A stretch of 64,000 nt of DNA from Bolinopsis microptera (lineage: Eukaryota; Ctenophora; Tentaculata; Lobata; Bolinopsidae): NCBI RefSeq assembly GCF_026151205.1, contig NC_087072.1, positions 2,995,375 through 3,059,374 on the forward strand. Direction: 5' to 3'. The translations under genes were made by a program, and so were the position numbers. Below the pieces are notes generated by a model. That model worked only from the letters and a program-made list of their open reading frames with translations. It was not told the origin of the DNA and did not search any database. Shown here piece by piece: positions 41,101 to 49,800 of this stretch (positions are counted from its first letter, which is position 1; every line of letters begins with the position of its first letter).

Positions 41101-42845
41101 CACCTCCACAGTGGGACGAATACAGAGAGGCGGGACTAGGATCCGCTGTAAGATCAGGTCACAGGGACGTCCTATGTTAGGGTTCATCCCCAGCAGGACT
41201 ATCTGATATATTATCATGATTAGTGTAATGATATGTTAGTGTAATGATATGTTAGGGTAATGATATGTTAGTGTAATGATATGTTAGTGTAATGATATGT
41301 TAGTGTAATGATATGTTAGTGTAATGATATGTTAGTGTAATGATATGTTAGTGTAATGATATGTTAGTGTAATGATATGTTAGTGTAATGATATGTTAGT
41401 GTAATGATATGTTAGTGTAATGATATGTTAGTGTAATGATATGTTAGTGTAATGATATGTTAGTGTAATGATATGTTAGTGTAATGATATGTTAGTGTAA
41501 TGATATTTTAGTGTAATGATATGTTAGGGTTCATCCCCAGTAAGTAAGCAGAACTAGATATGATACAAAACATAATTAGCAGGATGATAAATCAGCGAAT
41601 ATCACGAACTTGGCCCTCTGTGACTAACCTCGTCAGGTCGGATGTTCTTAAACAGTTCCAGAGCTTTAAGAGGAGTAATAATCTCCACAGCCTTGTTGAC
41701 GAGGGGAGCTACCTCCTTATTATACGAGATAGCATCTCTAAACAGGGTGTTGTGTTTACTGATAGTGTCGTGTTTCTTAGTCTTGCCTGGACTGCGACCG
41801 TAGTCGTGTACTATTTTCAGGAGGGCTGCTTTCTTTACAACACCGTTACTGACCCCACAGGCGGGACAGGACCCTTTCTTCTTGCAGGACACTATTATCT
41901 GGGAGGGAACACAACGTTATATGTGTACAAGTTCTGGGGTGCAGTCATTATACTTATTGCACTTTTATTTTTTAAAGTATACAAATTCTCCTTCATATTT
42001 GCACTAGTAGTAGTCGTGCGAATGAGTATATCAGGGAAAAAAAACCTTTTTCATGAGTGCCTTCTGAGTGATCCTGTTCATATTGAGCCGTTTGAACATG
42101 GTGAGATACTTGTTTCTCTCAGAAAGCGGCAGGAGAACTGCAGAACAACTCTTACAGATACACTGCAGGATCTGGGTTATTGTCTTGAAGTAGCCGATGT
42201 GAAATACCGGGAGTTGGAGCTGTATGTAACCGTAATGTCCTATACACTCCGCCAGGGGCAGGTTACATGTTGTACAGTCTACTTTCTTCGAGCCCGCTCC
42301 TAATCTGGATTTTGAGACGAATTAATTAGTCTCGTTTTATGGAGTCACTGGATGAAATAATCTCGGGATATTTCTGATAGGAAAAAATTGGTAATTTCTC
42401 GTTTGGCAAGTCCATACGACAATCAGCATGAACATGTTACATGACGTGTTTGATACTTTACAACATTACAAAGTAAACTTACCTCCTATCTAAAACTCCA
42501 TATAACAAAGTAAACTTACCTCCTATCTAAAACTCCATAAGGCACAGCCTCTCTCGTGTTCTGGCTGTGATCGTACAGATTCTTGTTCACCACCTAATTA
42601 TAATTATTATAGGGACCGTTATTGCAACTTAGTAACAATTATACTTGGAAACAATTACAACAACTCCTAAATTTCTAATTCTAGTGGTACACAAAAAGGT
42701 TGGATTACGAATGATAAGGATGAAATCAAGAATAAATTACCTGAATGTGGGATGTTTTAGCCATATCATCAGGAGAGAAGATACTGAACTGTATCTCTGC
42801 TATCTTCTTACAGACATCAGCCTCGTGGTACTGCTCTTTAACCAT
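11193..42845 (-). CDS. POLR3A: DNA-directed RNA polymerase III largest subunit RPC1 (24 exons)
   Basis: Exons from the start: 42741–42845, 42520–42593, 42046–42304, 41629–41898, 41002–41202, 39878–40108, 39261–39665, 38963–39091, 38476–38596, 38120–38244, 37807–37967, 37332–37518, 36418–36528, 36079–36256, 27113–27356, 24122–24393, 23186–23339, 18920–19034, 18604–18771, 18331–18474, 17611–17721, 17208–17345, 14415–14534, 11193–11321. Phases join throughout, giving about 1383 aa against roughly 1390 in human. Seen: N-terminal zinc-binding CTTC and [13 protein letters not shown], the Mg-binding [12 protein letters not shown] (exon 7), the bridge helix (exons 14–15) and the trigger loop [11 protein letters not shown] (exon 17). 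It forms the catalytic core of Pol III (tRNA, 5S, U6). All key residues look intact. Donors at exons 3, 9 and 11 are non-consensus but GT. Several other genes lie inside its introns. Confidence 0.96.
11786..13210 (-). CDS. Papain-like (C1A) cysteine protease with extra C-terminal domain
   Basis: Single-exon frame of 474 codons nested in POLR3A intron 23, same strand. I start at 13210 because the following residues ([13 protein letters not shown]) form a signal peptide and a TATAAGTA lies 41–48 bp upstream; an in-frame ATG at 13270 is upstream of that box. An I29-like propeptide (about 25–95) precedes the protease. Active-site features: Gln119, Cys128 before WAF, His265 in GVNHAV, Asn281 in KNSWGSGWG. 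The nucleophile motif is [10 protein letters not shown], three residues longer than the usual CGSCWAF. From about residue 315 a roughly 160-residue cysteine-containing extension follows that I do not recognise. The family degrades proteins in lysosomes or the gut lumen; the substrate here is unknown. Confidence 0.87.
   Translation of the reverse strand: MTFLLIALVGVALSAPSGGFPNFLTSKYSGPELKLRLGLFRLHAKEIEAHNSLPDKTWEAGVNEFTALTDAERKQFLGLGNVTEILNLPVSEAPFSALTAAPASIDHTSLNHVTNVKNQGGCGSCKSCWAFAAAASFEGSYAIATKNLKTFAEQELLDCTYSDPRDGCKGGWYQQAWGYIQNTGRLGLLSEIPYKGKDGACNYSGKRNGAYDVQYLGYGSVSGDNNLAAATAQYVPAVAITVEDDLFSYKHGSYDGCNTPKGVNHAVTVVGYEAGFWKVKNSWGSGWGEEGYVRMAREKPSICKIANYVKYPTLKKIKNPWTKVTNFANVKAPSSFKKLRLKVKCLLKDASERIKLYTYNNGQTGHIELIVDGLNHNKFNLFCKGAGNQAWFGGDRYFGNQFSDSQRGDCDSQGYRQYEYEQLSDRYEVRVGSFVQKFGSSSRGRCNVRFISVVFQLHTKESTHAPEAFYKWEE
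13251..13258 (-). promoter_or_regulatory. TATA-like box of the nested cysteine protease
   Basis: Minus-strand TATAAGTA, 41–48 bp before the ATG at 13210. It supports that start over the in-frame ATG at 13270. Confidence 0.4.
13826..13886. repeat. Perfect-type hairpin, 26-bp arms
   Basis: AAATTTCCCCAGAGATTTCA is followed, after a very short loop, by its inverted copy; about one mismatch in 26 bp. It lies in POLR3A intron 23. It may be a small palindromic element remnant or cruciform-forming site; no terminator function is implied in an animal gene. Confidence 0.7.
14765..17106 (+). CDS. CCDC81: Coiled-coil domain-containing protein 81 (CCDC81), three exons
   Basis: Exons 14765–15526, 15639–16046 and 16180–17106 join in phase 0 to about 698 aa. 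The N-terminal 200 residues match the two HU-like domains of CCDC81 ([30 protein letters not shown]). The second exon ends in a Cys-rich [15 protein letters not shown] segment that the family also has. The third exon is a highly charged coiled coil ([10 protein letters not shown]) with a terminal [12 protein letters not shown]81 is a centrosome/cilium protein found across ciliated animals. The gene sits on the opposite strand inside POLR3A intron 22. AATAAA at 17163–17168 lies only 40 bp from POLR3A exon 22, so the two transcripts nearly or actually overlap tail to exon. Confidence 0.88.
17163..17168 (+). terminator. Polyadenylation signal of CCDC81
   Basis: AATAAA, 57 bp after the CCDC81 stop codon. 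POLR3A exon 22 begins (in + coordinates) at 17208. Confidence 0.55.
17735..17880. repeat. Imperfect tandem repeat, about 33 bp unit
   Basis: Units with TTTAGTGAAACGGTAAACTG and GGGTCACACTT occur four to five times in POLR3A intron 20, starting about 15 bp upstream of the exon 21 acceptor. No coding content. Confidence 0.7.
19056..19275. repeat. AT-rich tandem array (ACAATTTAGTT-type units)
   Basis: Irregular 11–33 bp units built from TTTAGTTACA and AAAATTTATT, beginning about 20 bp upstream of POLR3A exon 18 (intron 17). Confidence 0.75.
20087..21918 (+). pseudogene. BTB-domain gene, frameshifted and split by a LINE
   Basis: The left part (20087–20382) encodes a BTB-like fold ([30 protein letters not shown]) in shifting frames: at least two single-base shifts between about 20150 and 20200. 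The right part (about 21476–21918) continues it with an ORF containing [20 protein letters not shown] and no introns. Between them lies a LINE fragment. Without the insert the text reads on naturally from MVAFDIPA to VLDWMAETR. It lies in POLR3A intron 17 on the opposite strand. The intronless, decayed state suggests an old retrocopy or dead gene; parent unknown. Confidence 0.65.
20383..21475 (+). mobile_element. 5'-truncated LINE (CR1/jockey-type) reverse transcriptase fragment
   Basis: Encodes the RT block [20 protein letters not shown], then the catalytic FADDT (a YADD variant) and the thumb/C-terminal text typical of CR1/jockey elements ([24 protein letters not shown]). Stops at about 20460 and a frameshift near 21080 make it inactive. 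The 3' end repeats AACGAAGTAA-like words, as non-LTR tails often do. It interrupts the BTB pseudogene; no clear target-site duplication was found by eye. Confidence 0.8.
21919..23185. other. POLR3A intron 17, left part, no gene seen
   Basis: AT-rich sequence after the BTB pseudogene. Short frames lack recognisable domains. In neighbouring intron 16 (23355–23455) a roughly 55-bp AT-rich unit (TTAATAGTTATATAAATTG) occurs twice. Confidence 0.4.
23778..24121. repeat. CACCCTA microsatellite and 78-bp array containing copies of POLR3A exon 16 end
   Basis: At 23778–23827 the 7-mer ACACCCT is repeated about seven times. From 23828 to 24121 a 78-bp unit, with some deletions, is repeated four times up to the real exon 16 border (24122). 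Each unit holds the last 40–54 bases of exon 16 and its donor (minus strand GAACCTG|GTAAGTGAG). The result is a ladder of decoy 5' splice sites immediately downstream of the genuine one. Confidence 0.85.
25071..26698 (+). CDS. Innexin gap-junction channel protein (three exons, one 2-nt frame disruption)
   Basis: Exons 25071–25293, 25476–25660 and 25887–26698. The product has the innexin layout: N-terminal cytoplasmic segment, TM1 ([17 protein letters not shown]), a first extracellular loop with PIKC, YCWTQG and PYPG, then [10 protein letters not shown] leading into TM2. A cytoplasmic loop, TM3, second loop ([16 protein letters not shown]) and TM4 follow. Innexins form hexameric or octameric gap junctions and hemichannels. 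At about 26365–26372 an extra TA in GTGTATATTA puts a stop in frame; the rest of the second loop and TM4 continue in another frame to 26698. This is either a sequencing or allelic error or recent loss. The gene is nested on the opposite strand in POLR3A intron 15. Confidence 0.85.
28330..30639 (-). CDS. Secreted Cys-rich GCC2/GCC3-repeat protein with C-terminal kringle (copy 1)
   Basis: Single exon, 769 aa, inside POLR3A intron 14 on the same strand. Residues 1–19 are a signal peptide. Some thirty short repeats of the ephrin-receptor-like GCC2/GCC3 type (C..C..G..) fill about residues 50–520. They include six nearly identical 17-residue units ([16 protein letters not shown]). A linker of about 80 residues follows, then a kringle-like segment ([20 protein letters not shown]) and a full kringle (about 675–760; ACQAW, LCRNPD, PWCY, WEYC). 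Many NXS/T sites suggest glycosylation. There is no transmembrane helix, so it is probably extracellular matrix or a soluble binding protein; partner unknown. Confidence 0.82.
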   Translation of the reverse strand: MRSLVLFCSLSVLCLLAGAVSITREDEINPASYWEELINKVWKELKIPTDDPTCVPGERQKKDGSCVACPPGTFSSSVNATKCTKCDAGTSNPLSNQTSCADCAAGSFSVGKGSETCTLCAAGSYADKAGSKGCTLCSPGSAVNSTGSVECDSCEPGYSAGNNGSTVCDACSPGNFADKSGSSACSACLAGSFSSESASVICDLCAAGSISSAAGSVNCTLCLPGYSAGNNGSTECDACSPGSFADKSGSSACSACSAGSFSSEAASEICDLCAAGSAASDAGSANCTLCPPGSAAKDAGSATCDPCAAGSAAKDAGSATCDPCAAGSAAKDAGSAMCDPCAAGSAAKDAGSATCDPCAAGSAAKDAGSATCDPCAAGSAAKDAGSAMCDPCAPGYFSDDVGALACGACSAGTHAADAGAISCDDCPAGSFSSEPGAVNCTECSPGSAAGPGSNLCALCEPGTFSTDPGSADCTKCEAGSYQDQTGQINCAQCAKGSYQDRAGGSTCKECRDSKTYTTYNVGSKSAEDCQGPLLKYTIGKDRAVELTDLKNITVGGDKTVVLMALSGDWAVRLPLNPYTEYHIVKQGDRLVLDITLNQLVLEPMIGNVFCYKDTEGHGQQFAGYQTKDHLGQPCDSFCRNTDGDEMGPHCVVNDGKVTKSPCGIPKCIWDVKCSAGDGIGYRGSANNVTIEGGSVVACQAWNKDYPHVHPEFHPSSHNVATYGLGSHNLCRNPDPGNTHSPWCYTSSFWVRWEYCGVTKCGDDMPYFEH
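29450..29760 (-). repeat. 51-bp coding tandem repeat in kringle gene copy 1
   Basis: Six near-identical 51-nt units encode the 17-residue block [17 protein letters not shown]. Adjacent units differ at few positions, which suggests recent unequal exchange. Copy 2 of the gene lacks this expansion. Confidence 0.85.
31832..34994 (-). pseudogene. GCC2/GCC3-repeat plus kringle gene, copy 2, with two frame disruptions
   Basis: Tandem paralogue of 28330–30639. The start is ATG at 34994 with a signal peptide ([11 protein letters not shown]). Two frame changes follow: one near 34890, before the segment beginning NEWGDHNVD, and one at about 34329. At the second, the bases coding PPGTFSSS have lost one C relative to copy 1 (AACTTT against AACCTTT). 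Downstream 34325–31832 is one open frame of over 830 codons. It has about 35 Cys-rich repeats, including two similar blocks of about 210 residues, the linker, the kringle-like segment and a full kringle ending near 31840. The long intact part suggests recent damage or assembly errors rather than old decay; if repaired it would be a secreted protein of about 1050 aa. Confidence 0.75.
34995..36078. other. POLR3A intron 14, left part, no gene seen
   Basis: AT-rich sequence upstream of kringle copy 2. It presumably holds that gene's promoter; no clear TATA position could be chosen. No coding frames with recognisable domains. Confidence 0.4.
36279..36340. repeat. 12-bp tandem repeat (TGTGTTTTACAA)
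   Basis: About five perfect copies in POLR3A intron 13, about 20 bp upstream of the exon 14 acceptor. Confidence 0.85.
36530..36955. repeat. 40-bp tandem array at POLR3A exon 13 acceptor
   Basis: Ten to eleven nearly identical 40-bp units (GCACAGTACTTACAAATGAG core). The unit next to exon 13 carries the real acceptor (minus-strand CTTGTACAG); the other units read CTTGTATTG at that place, so the AG is lost. Each unit also includes the minus-strand word GTAAGT. Confidence 0.9.
36986..37331. repeat. 50-bp tandem array at POLR3A exon 12 donor
   Basis: About seven units (CACACGAATATCTCCGAAAT core). The genuine exon 12 donor (minus-strand TCT|GTGAGTAC) lies in the last unit, and every full unit recreates TCTGTGAGT. 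With the 40-bp array, this means intron 12 is almost entirely two arrays. Confidence 0.9.
38599..38885. repeat. Repeats of POLR3A exon 9 acceptor region plus ACCAATAGTT 10-mers
   Basis: The acceptor-proximal stretch (minus-strand CTAGCTAACCTCTCTCTTTA) occurs three times, at about 38601, 38703 and 38840. The copies are separated by runs of a 10-bp unit AGTTACCAAT. All lie in intron 8. Confidence 0.85.
40672..41001. repeat. 10-bp AGTTACCAAT array at POLR3A exon 5 donor
   Basis: More than twenty imperfect 10-bp units abut the exon 5 donor at 41001. The minus-strand unit ATTGGTAACT itself looks like a donor. The same 10-mer is present in intron 8. Confidence 0.88.
41215..41530. repeat. 16-bp tandem array at POLR3A exon 5 acceptor
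   Basis: About 19 near-perfect copies of TGATATGTTAGTGTAA in intron 4, starting 13 bp from the exon 5 border. Near 41524 a fragment of exon 5 text (GTTAGGGTTCATCCCCAG) is repeated at the far end, so the array arose by expansion that included exon sequence. Confidence 0.9.
42467..42540. repeat. 37-bp duplication of POLR3A exon 2 end and donor
   Basis: The text ACTTACCTCCTATCTAAAAC with its flanks occurs twice in direct order. It covers the last bases of exon 2 and the donor GTAAGT, so two equivalent 5' splice sites stand 37 bp apart. Using the distal one would add 37 nt and shift the frame. Confidence 0.8.
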
Positions 42846-43845
42846 GATAGTATCTTCTTCACCTCATATCCAGATACTATCAGGTGGTTTTACTATGTGT
42901 TCTCCTCTTCTGGTCCCGCTACATACTTTGGAAATGAAAATCAATACAAGAACTTAATTCCTCTCATCTAGGAGAATGTTTGAGATGTTTACATGAAATT
43001 ATTGGTGAGGAAAAAATAATTAATTTTTATAGAATTTACAGTATAATTATTAATTATAATTATCAGTAGTAATTATCAGGTGACAAAACAAGACAAAAAG
43101 GTTATTTACAAGAAAAAACAAACAATGAAATTAATCCAATAAAGGTAAGAACTAAAGACGATCACTCAGCAAGACAGCAAGGCTTTCCACAAACACAGTT
43201 TTCAAAAGTAAAGAGTAAAACTTTTAAAATATTGATATGTTGAAGAAAATAATCACTTTACGGAATGATAATTTCAAATCTATGGATATGACTAATACAA
43301 CTAGTTGAGTTTATATTTACAGTACAATGCAATGGGGAACTAAAATGAATAAGAACAATAAGATATATATTATTATATTTGAATGAAAAATGTATGCAAT
43401 TAATAATAATTTAAATATAACTCCCTCTATGTTCCGCGAGAACGAGTCTCTAGGAATAATAAATCTTAACAGGGAAACTTTACCAAAATGAAATACAAAT
43501 TTAACAAATTCAAAGCAGCACAGCAATGCTAAGTAACTATAATATATTAAGCAGCGGAAAGTAATAAGTTCAAATGATCATTACCTTCGAATCCAAAATT
43601 TAAGCGGTTACTCTATAAGTTTATGCGACTACAGTTTTAGTTTGATAAAATCAATAATGAATGCACAATGTTCACAGTTCAACAAATAAATAGTAGAGTC
43701 AGTGAGCTCTATAGTTTACATTTAACCATCAAGTTGACTGAATCGTTTCAAGCACAACAAGTTTCTCTTTCATTGTTATGGAAATCAGTATTCACCGACC
43801 ATCGTAATAATTCATCAATAATAAATCATCAAAATACCACTAAAA
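42846..43845. other. POLR3A upstream flank and Kelch-gene 3' flank, no gene seen
   Basis: AT-rich spacer of 1.0 kb between two genes on the minus strand. It should hold the POLR3A promoter and the Kelch gene 3' UTR; no definite motif could be assigned. Confidence 0.4.
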
Positions 43846-46800
43846 TTAGATATCTCTAATAACTCCGACACCAGCGCTAAACCGATGAGTATCCATGCTG
43901 GCCATCTCGCTCCATTCGCCTGCGCGCGGATCATAGCACTCCACCGTTCTCAGCGCTGCGCTACCGTCGTGTCCTCCCACAGCGAATATGCGCGCGCCGA
44001 GCGTGCAGACTCCAACACCACCACGTGCCTGACGCATCGACTTTATCTCCTTCCACACGTCAGCGTTGGGGTCGTACATCTGAAACAATCGGGGCTTTGT
44101 TAGAACTGCATCAAATAACAATTGTTATAGCGGTTCTCTAACAGGTGGTACTCTATTCTTTACTACATTTGCTGCGACACACAGTACACACAGTACACAC
44201 AGTACACACAGTACACACAGTACACACAGTACACACAGTACACACAGTACACACAGTACACACAGTACACACAGTACACACAGTACACACAGTACACACA
44301 GTACACACAGTACACACAGTACACACAGTACACACAGTACATTTGCTGCGACTGTGTCCAGCTTCTAAAATAAACTTGGTGGCTATTATTCTATTTCAAT
44401 ACGACAATACTTGGTGGGGGTAGCAGCTGTAATATAGTTATTATTATATTTATGTCACTTGATACGTGGGACACACAACTCAATACGAGATGTGTAATAA
44501 TTGTAACTTGGCGCTGGGCCAGGGAGACAGATAACAGGCTATTAGTAATAGTTGTAGTTCTAGTGTTCAATAACTGCAGTGTAAGTAACAGTTACAGTAG
44601 GTCATTGTGGGTTAAACAGGGAAATGGAGCTAACGATCTGTTAGCTCAGCCCGGGAATAATGGTGTACAGTGTACCAATGCAAATGGCTATTCTATACTA
44701 TGTACTATAGAGTGGTACCATGGTAGTATAGAATAACCTTGTACAATATGGTCTGCGAAATAATACGTATGTATTGACTATTTACGTATTATTATGGTAT
44801 CACGAGGACTGTGCTTGACGTACAAGTAACTAATTATTTAATTTACTAATTGTATTAGTGTAATTATAACAGGCTCACGGCAACTGTAAATAGGAGATCA
44901 CCATTCAATCATCCTTATTTACACAATATTCAAGATATTCAACTTAATTAGTAATATTAAAGAAAGGGCAGTTGACTCACCTCGACTGTATTAAGATAGG
45001 ATCTACCGTCGTGTCCGCCCACAGCGTACAAGTTACTGTTAAGTGTAGCTACTCCCACTCCGACCCGTGACACAGCCATCGGTGCTACTTTACTCCACTG
45101 GGAGGTGATTAGAGGTAATTAGGGGTGATTAGAGGTAATTAGTTGTTGTGTAAGACTATGTGTCATGTCTTATATTGATAATTATAGTTAATATTTAATA
45201 ATAGTTAATAGTGCTATGTTTACAGTATGCACTGAAGGGGTATCCTAGGAAGTTTTATAATTACTTTGAGCTGGATATAAGCCAAGATGAAATATTTTAA
45301 GAGAACATTGTACAGTGGAACTTCTATTCGCACTAGTACATCAAATAATGGACCTGTAAGATTGCCGATGCTAGTGTATACTGTATGTATTGGCAATACC
45401 AACTAGTATTGTATTATAAGAGGGGCTACAATCACCGATTACGCGCGCATTATAATATGGTGGTCCACTCTGTAGCAGAATATTCAGCTCTAGAATGTGG
45501 GCTTATATAAGCTCCCAAACGTCAAAACCAGCACACTCAAATATGTGATAACGCAGTAAATCCATGAATATTGAATATGATACGTTGAATATTGCATAAC
45601 ATACATAGTACAATACTATAACTTATAATACAGCACTTTTATAGACAGTAGCAATTACTGTACTACCAACCTTGGCCATGTGAGGGTCAAACATCTCCAC
45701 TGAGTTGAGTCTAGAAGAGCGGTCATCACCGCCCGCTACAAAGAGGAAGTTATGTAGAGTTCCACACCCTGCTCCGCCACGGTGAGTTAGCATTGAGGCT
45801 ACCTGGAGGTGAGTTAGTGTTGAGGTTAATAACAGGGTACATGAGAGTGGACTTAGTATTTGGAAGTATCTAGATCAGTAAGTAACAACTAAAACGATAA
45901 GATAAAAGGTCGTTACCAAATCATACAACAGATCTCTGTTTGATATATATGATAGAAAATATAGGGAAACTCTATTCATCCAATATTATGACAAAAGAAA
46001 TTTAATAGTACATTCTGCCTATAATGTACTTTATTTGCACCTTATGGTCACTAAATCCTGGTAAATAGAGCTGAATTACCTTAGTCCAGCAGTTACTCTG
46101 AGGGTCGTACCGTTCCACAGATTTGAGGGAGCTAGCACCATCGTACCCACCGAGAGCGTACATTGGACCACCAAGCACTCCAAGTGCAAGCGAGCGCCGC
46201 GGAGTGTTCAGAGGTGCTATTGCTACCCAGCTGTTCAGGATTGTGTCGTATCTCTCACCTGTACTGGAATGAGGAGGGAAGTTCAGTTTCATCCTTACAC
46301 TTACACCCAGTACACACAGTACACACAGTACACACAGTACACACAGTACACCCAATACACACAGTACACACAGTACACACAGTACACCCAGTACACACAG
46401 TACACACAGTACACACAGTACACCCAGTACACACAGTACACACAGTACACACAGTACACACAGTACACACAGTACACCCAATACACACAGTACACACAGT
46501 ACACACAGTACACACAGTACACACAGTACACACAGTACACCCAGTACACACAGTACACACTGCACAGTACATATAGTACACACAGTACACCCAATACACA
46601 CAGTACACACAGTACACACAGTACACACAGTACACACATTACATATAGTACACACAGTACACCCAATACACACAGTACACACAGTACACCCAATACACAC
46701 AGTACACACAGTACACCCAGTACACACAGTACACCCAATACACACAGTACACACAGTACACCCAATACACACAGTACACACAGTACACACAGTACACACA

Positions 46801-49800
46801 GTACACACATTACATATAGTACACACAGTACACCCAATACACCCAGTACACACAGTACACACAGTACACACAGTACACACAGTACACCCAATACACACAG
46901 TACACACAGTACACACAGTACACACAGTACACCCAATACACACAGTACACACAGTACACACAGTACACACAGTACACACAGTACACACAGTACACCCAGT
47001 ACACACAGTACACACTGCACAGTACATATAGTACACACAGTACACCCAATACACACAGTACACACAGTACACACAGTACACACAGTACACACATTACATA
47101 TAGTACACACAGTACACCCAATACACACAGTACACACAGTACACCCAATACACACAGTACACACAGTACACCCAGTACACACAGTACACCCAATACACAC
47201 AGTACACACAGTACACACAGTACACACAGTACACACAGTACACACAGTACACCCAATACACACAGTACACACAGTACACCCAATACACACAGTACACACA
47301 GTACACACAGTACACCCAATACACACAGTACACACAGTACACACAGTACACACAGTACACACAGTACACACAGTACACACAGTACACCCAATACACACAG
47401 TACACACAGTACACACAGTACACACAGTACACCCAATACACACAGTACACACGTACTGTGTGTACTGTGTGTATTGGGTACACACAGTACACCCAATACA
47501 CACAGTACACACAGTACACACAGTACACAGTTTCAAGATATTTATATCTTTTTCAAGATATTTATATCTTTTTCAAGATATTTATATCTATCTTCTTTTA
47601 TAAAAAACCTCTTAATCTGTAGTATATAAGGATATTGTAGAACTTACTTGAGATAAGAGGTACCGTTGTAGCCACCAATAGCGTACAAATGCTGATCCAG
47701 CGTAGCGACGCCGACACGCCCACGCTTAGAACTCATTGGGGTGCTGAGATCCCAGCTGTTAGACCGGAGATCATACACCTCCACACTTTCAACAGCAGCA
47801 GCGTCCCAACTACTGTCAATACCTCCACACACGTACAACTGTCCTGTTAGATCAGGGGAGTACGGCTTCAAACTGCAGTTATTTATCACATGTGGTGAAA
47901 AATAAATTAAATCTTTGAAAAATATCACGACATCTAGATGTTTTCACAAATTTAAACTTTAACATACCACAGGTACTGAGACGGGGTTGGAAGCGCTCCT
48001 GTGACATGACATTAGTAGCCATCTTGGGACAGAGATGATAGTTCTTAGCCTCATCTACTAGGTCCCTACAAGCCAAGTTCTTCCTTATAAACGGAGTTTG
48101 CTCCACCTGCACAATGTTTAACGTTATTATTTACTTATATAATATATATAATACTTAATACTTATATATATAACTTAATTCGAACAATTGGAACAAATCA
48201 AATTGGCGGGCAAACAATCCGTTTCATGATATGTATAAAACAATACCAATCATCATGTCAGTGCCAAATAGAATAATGAATTGTAGCGTTATGACATGTT
48301 GCTCCTTTATAAAATAATTATTATCGATCATGAAACATTTTCAAAATATCAAAATTTACAAAATGTCCAAAAAAACTTCTAAACAAAAAAACTTTTGGAC
48401 ATTTTGTAAATTTTGATAATTTTGAAATGATGATTATCAAATTACGCACAAGGACAGTGTAAGTATTACCTCATACAATAGAAATGGGGTATTACCTTGG
48501 ACATGAGGTATTCAGGAGAGAGTTGAGGTAATCGCACGTGGTTGAGAAGTCTAGGACAAGCGACCTGTCTCTCAGAAGGAGTAATATCACTGTCACTGCT
48601 AATGTAGCTGACCCATCTCTGAACCGCTTCAAACACCTGCTCCTCACTTTTTATTATTATCTCGTCTCTACACAAGATGTCTGACACCTGGTTAGAGGGG
48701 AGCAGGGGGAACTCCTCACCCTCCACTACGTCCATAAAGTGGGTATCCACAAACTTGAGGGAAGCTAACTTGAGGTCCTGGCAGGAGTGGATCTCTGCAA
48801 AGTTGAGGATACCCAGTGCGTTAGTGGGGTGGAGTTGGGACTCCAGGAACGAGCAACACACCTTCATAGCCGCTGAAATGAACATCTCTTTTAGTAGAAG
48901 CAGTGTTAGTATTAGTAATATTACTTATGCTATGTACTTCTATTTTAGTAACTTTCACTTAAATAAGTTAACTCTCAGTTTAACGATTATTTTTTTAAAT
49001 GTACATTAAGTTTTTGAGAATAACAAACCAGTTTGTAAAGATAAAGATCATAACAAAAATAAAATTTACAGTGAATCTGGAGGAGATTGGACGCTTGAAA
49101 AAGAGACTGGACGTTTGTTACATTGACATCAAGGTATCCTGTGTACACAAAGTCAACAAGAGCTTTCAGTGCTGAAAACTCCAACTCTTTTATCGTTACA
49201 CACGTCTGCGGAATAAGTTTTGCTAGTATTAAATAAGTAGATAAGGATATATCACATGGTAGTGTTATTCAATAAGTAGCTGATCAGTGGTTTAAAACAC
49301 GACAAATACCTAAATAAATTGCTTCACATTCTGGCCGGCCACGTGACAATGTTCCACATACCTCAACAGACTCCTTCATGTCGTTAGTGAACATAGCACA
49401 GAAGTAAGGGCTGCACGCACTCAGAACTACCCTGTGAGCAGGCAGCTTCTCACCCTCAGCCTGACAAAGAGGGAGTTAGCTTACACTCTACACAGTATGT
49501 TCTACTAAATGACCCTGTTTATCAATTTGCTGATCATGTTCGAGGCGGGGGTTCCAGAAAATAGGCTTATAATTCTAATCATATTTAAATATGATTTAAA
49601 TGTATCCAAGTTTCATGAAAACATACCTCAAGCCAGATATCACACAATTTTTCTTGTTGCCTGAGGTCCTCCATATTGCTGAGCAGTGACGATGCGTGTG
49701 GCACATCAGGACACCCCAAACTTCCTTGGGAGGAACTTGTCAACATTCCCAGTCCGGAGCGACAGAGTCTCCCAAACGAGCCCAGGCTCAGGTTGTCTGG

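Noticed and set aside
41560-42303. 247-codon + strand frame
   Set aside because: It is the antisense shadow of POLR3A exons 3 and 4, whose minus-strand products match RPC1.
46269-47603. Open frames of up to 444 codons across the 9-bp satellite on both strands
   Set aside because: The unit length is a multiple of three and stop-free in all frames; the products are simple repeats and the region is an intron between two Kelch exons.
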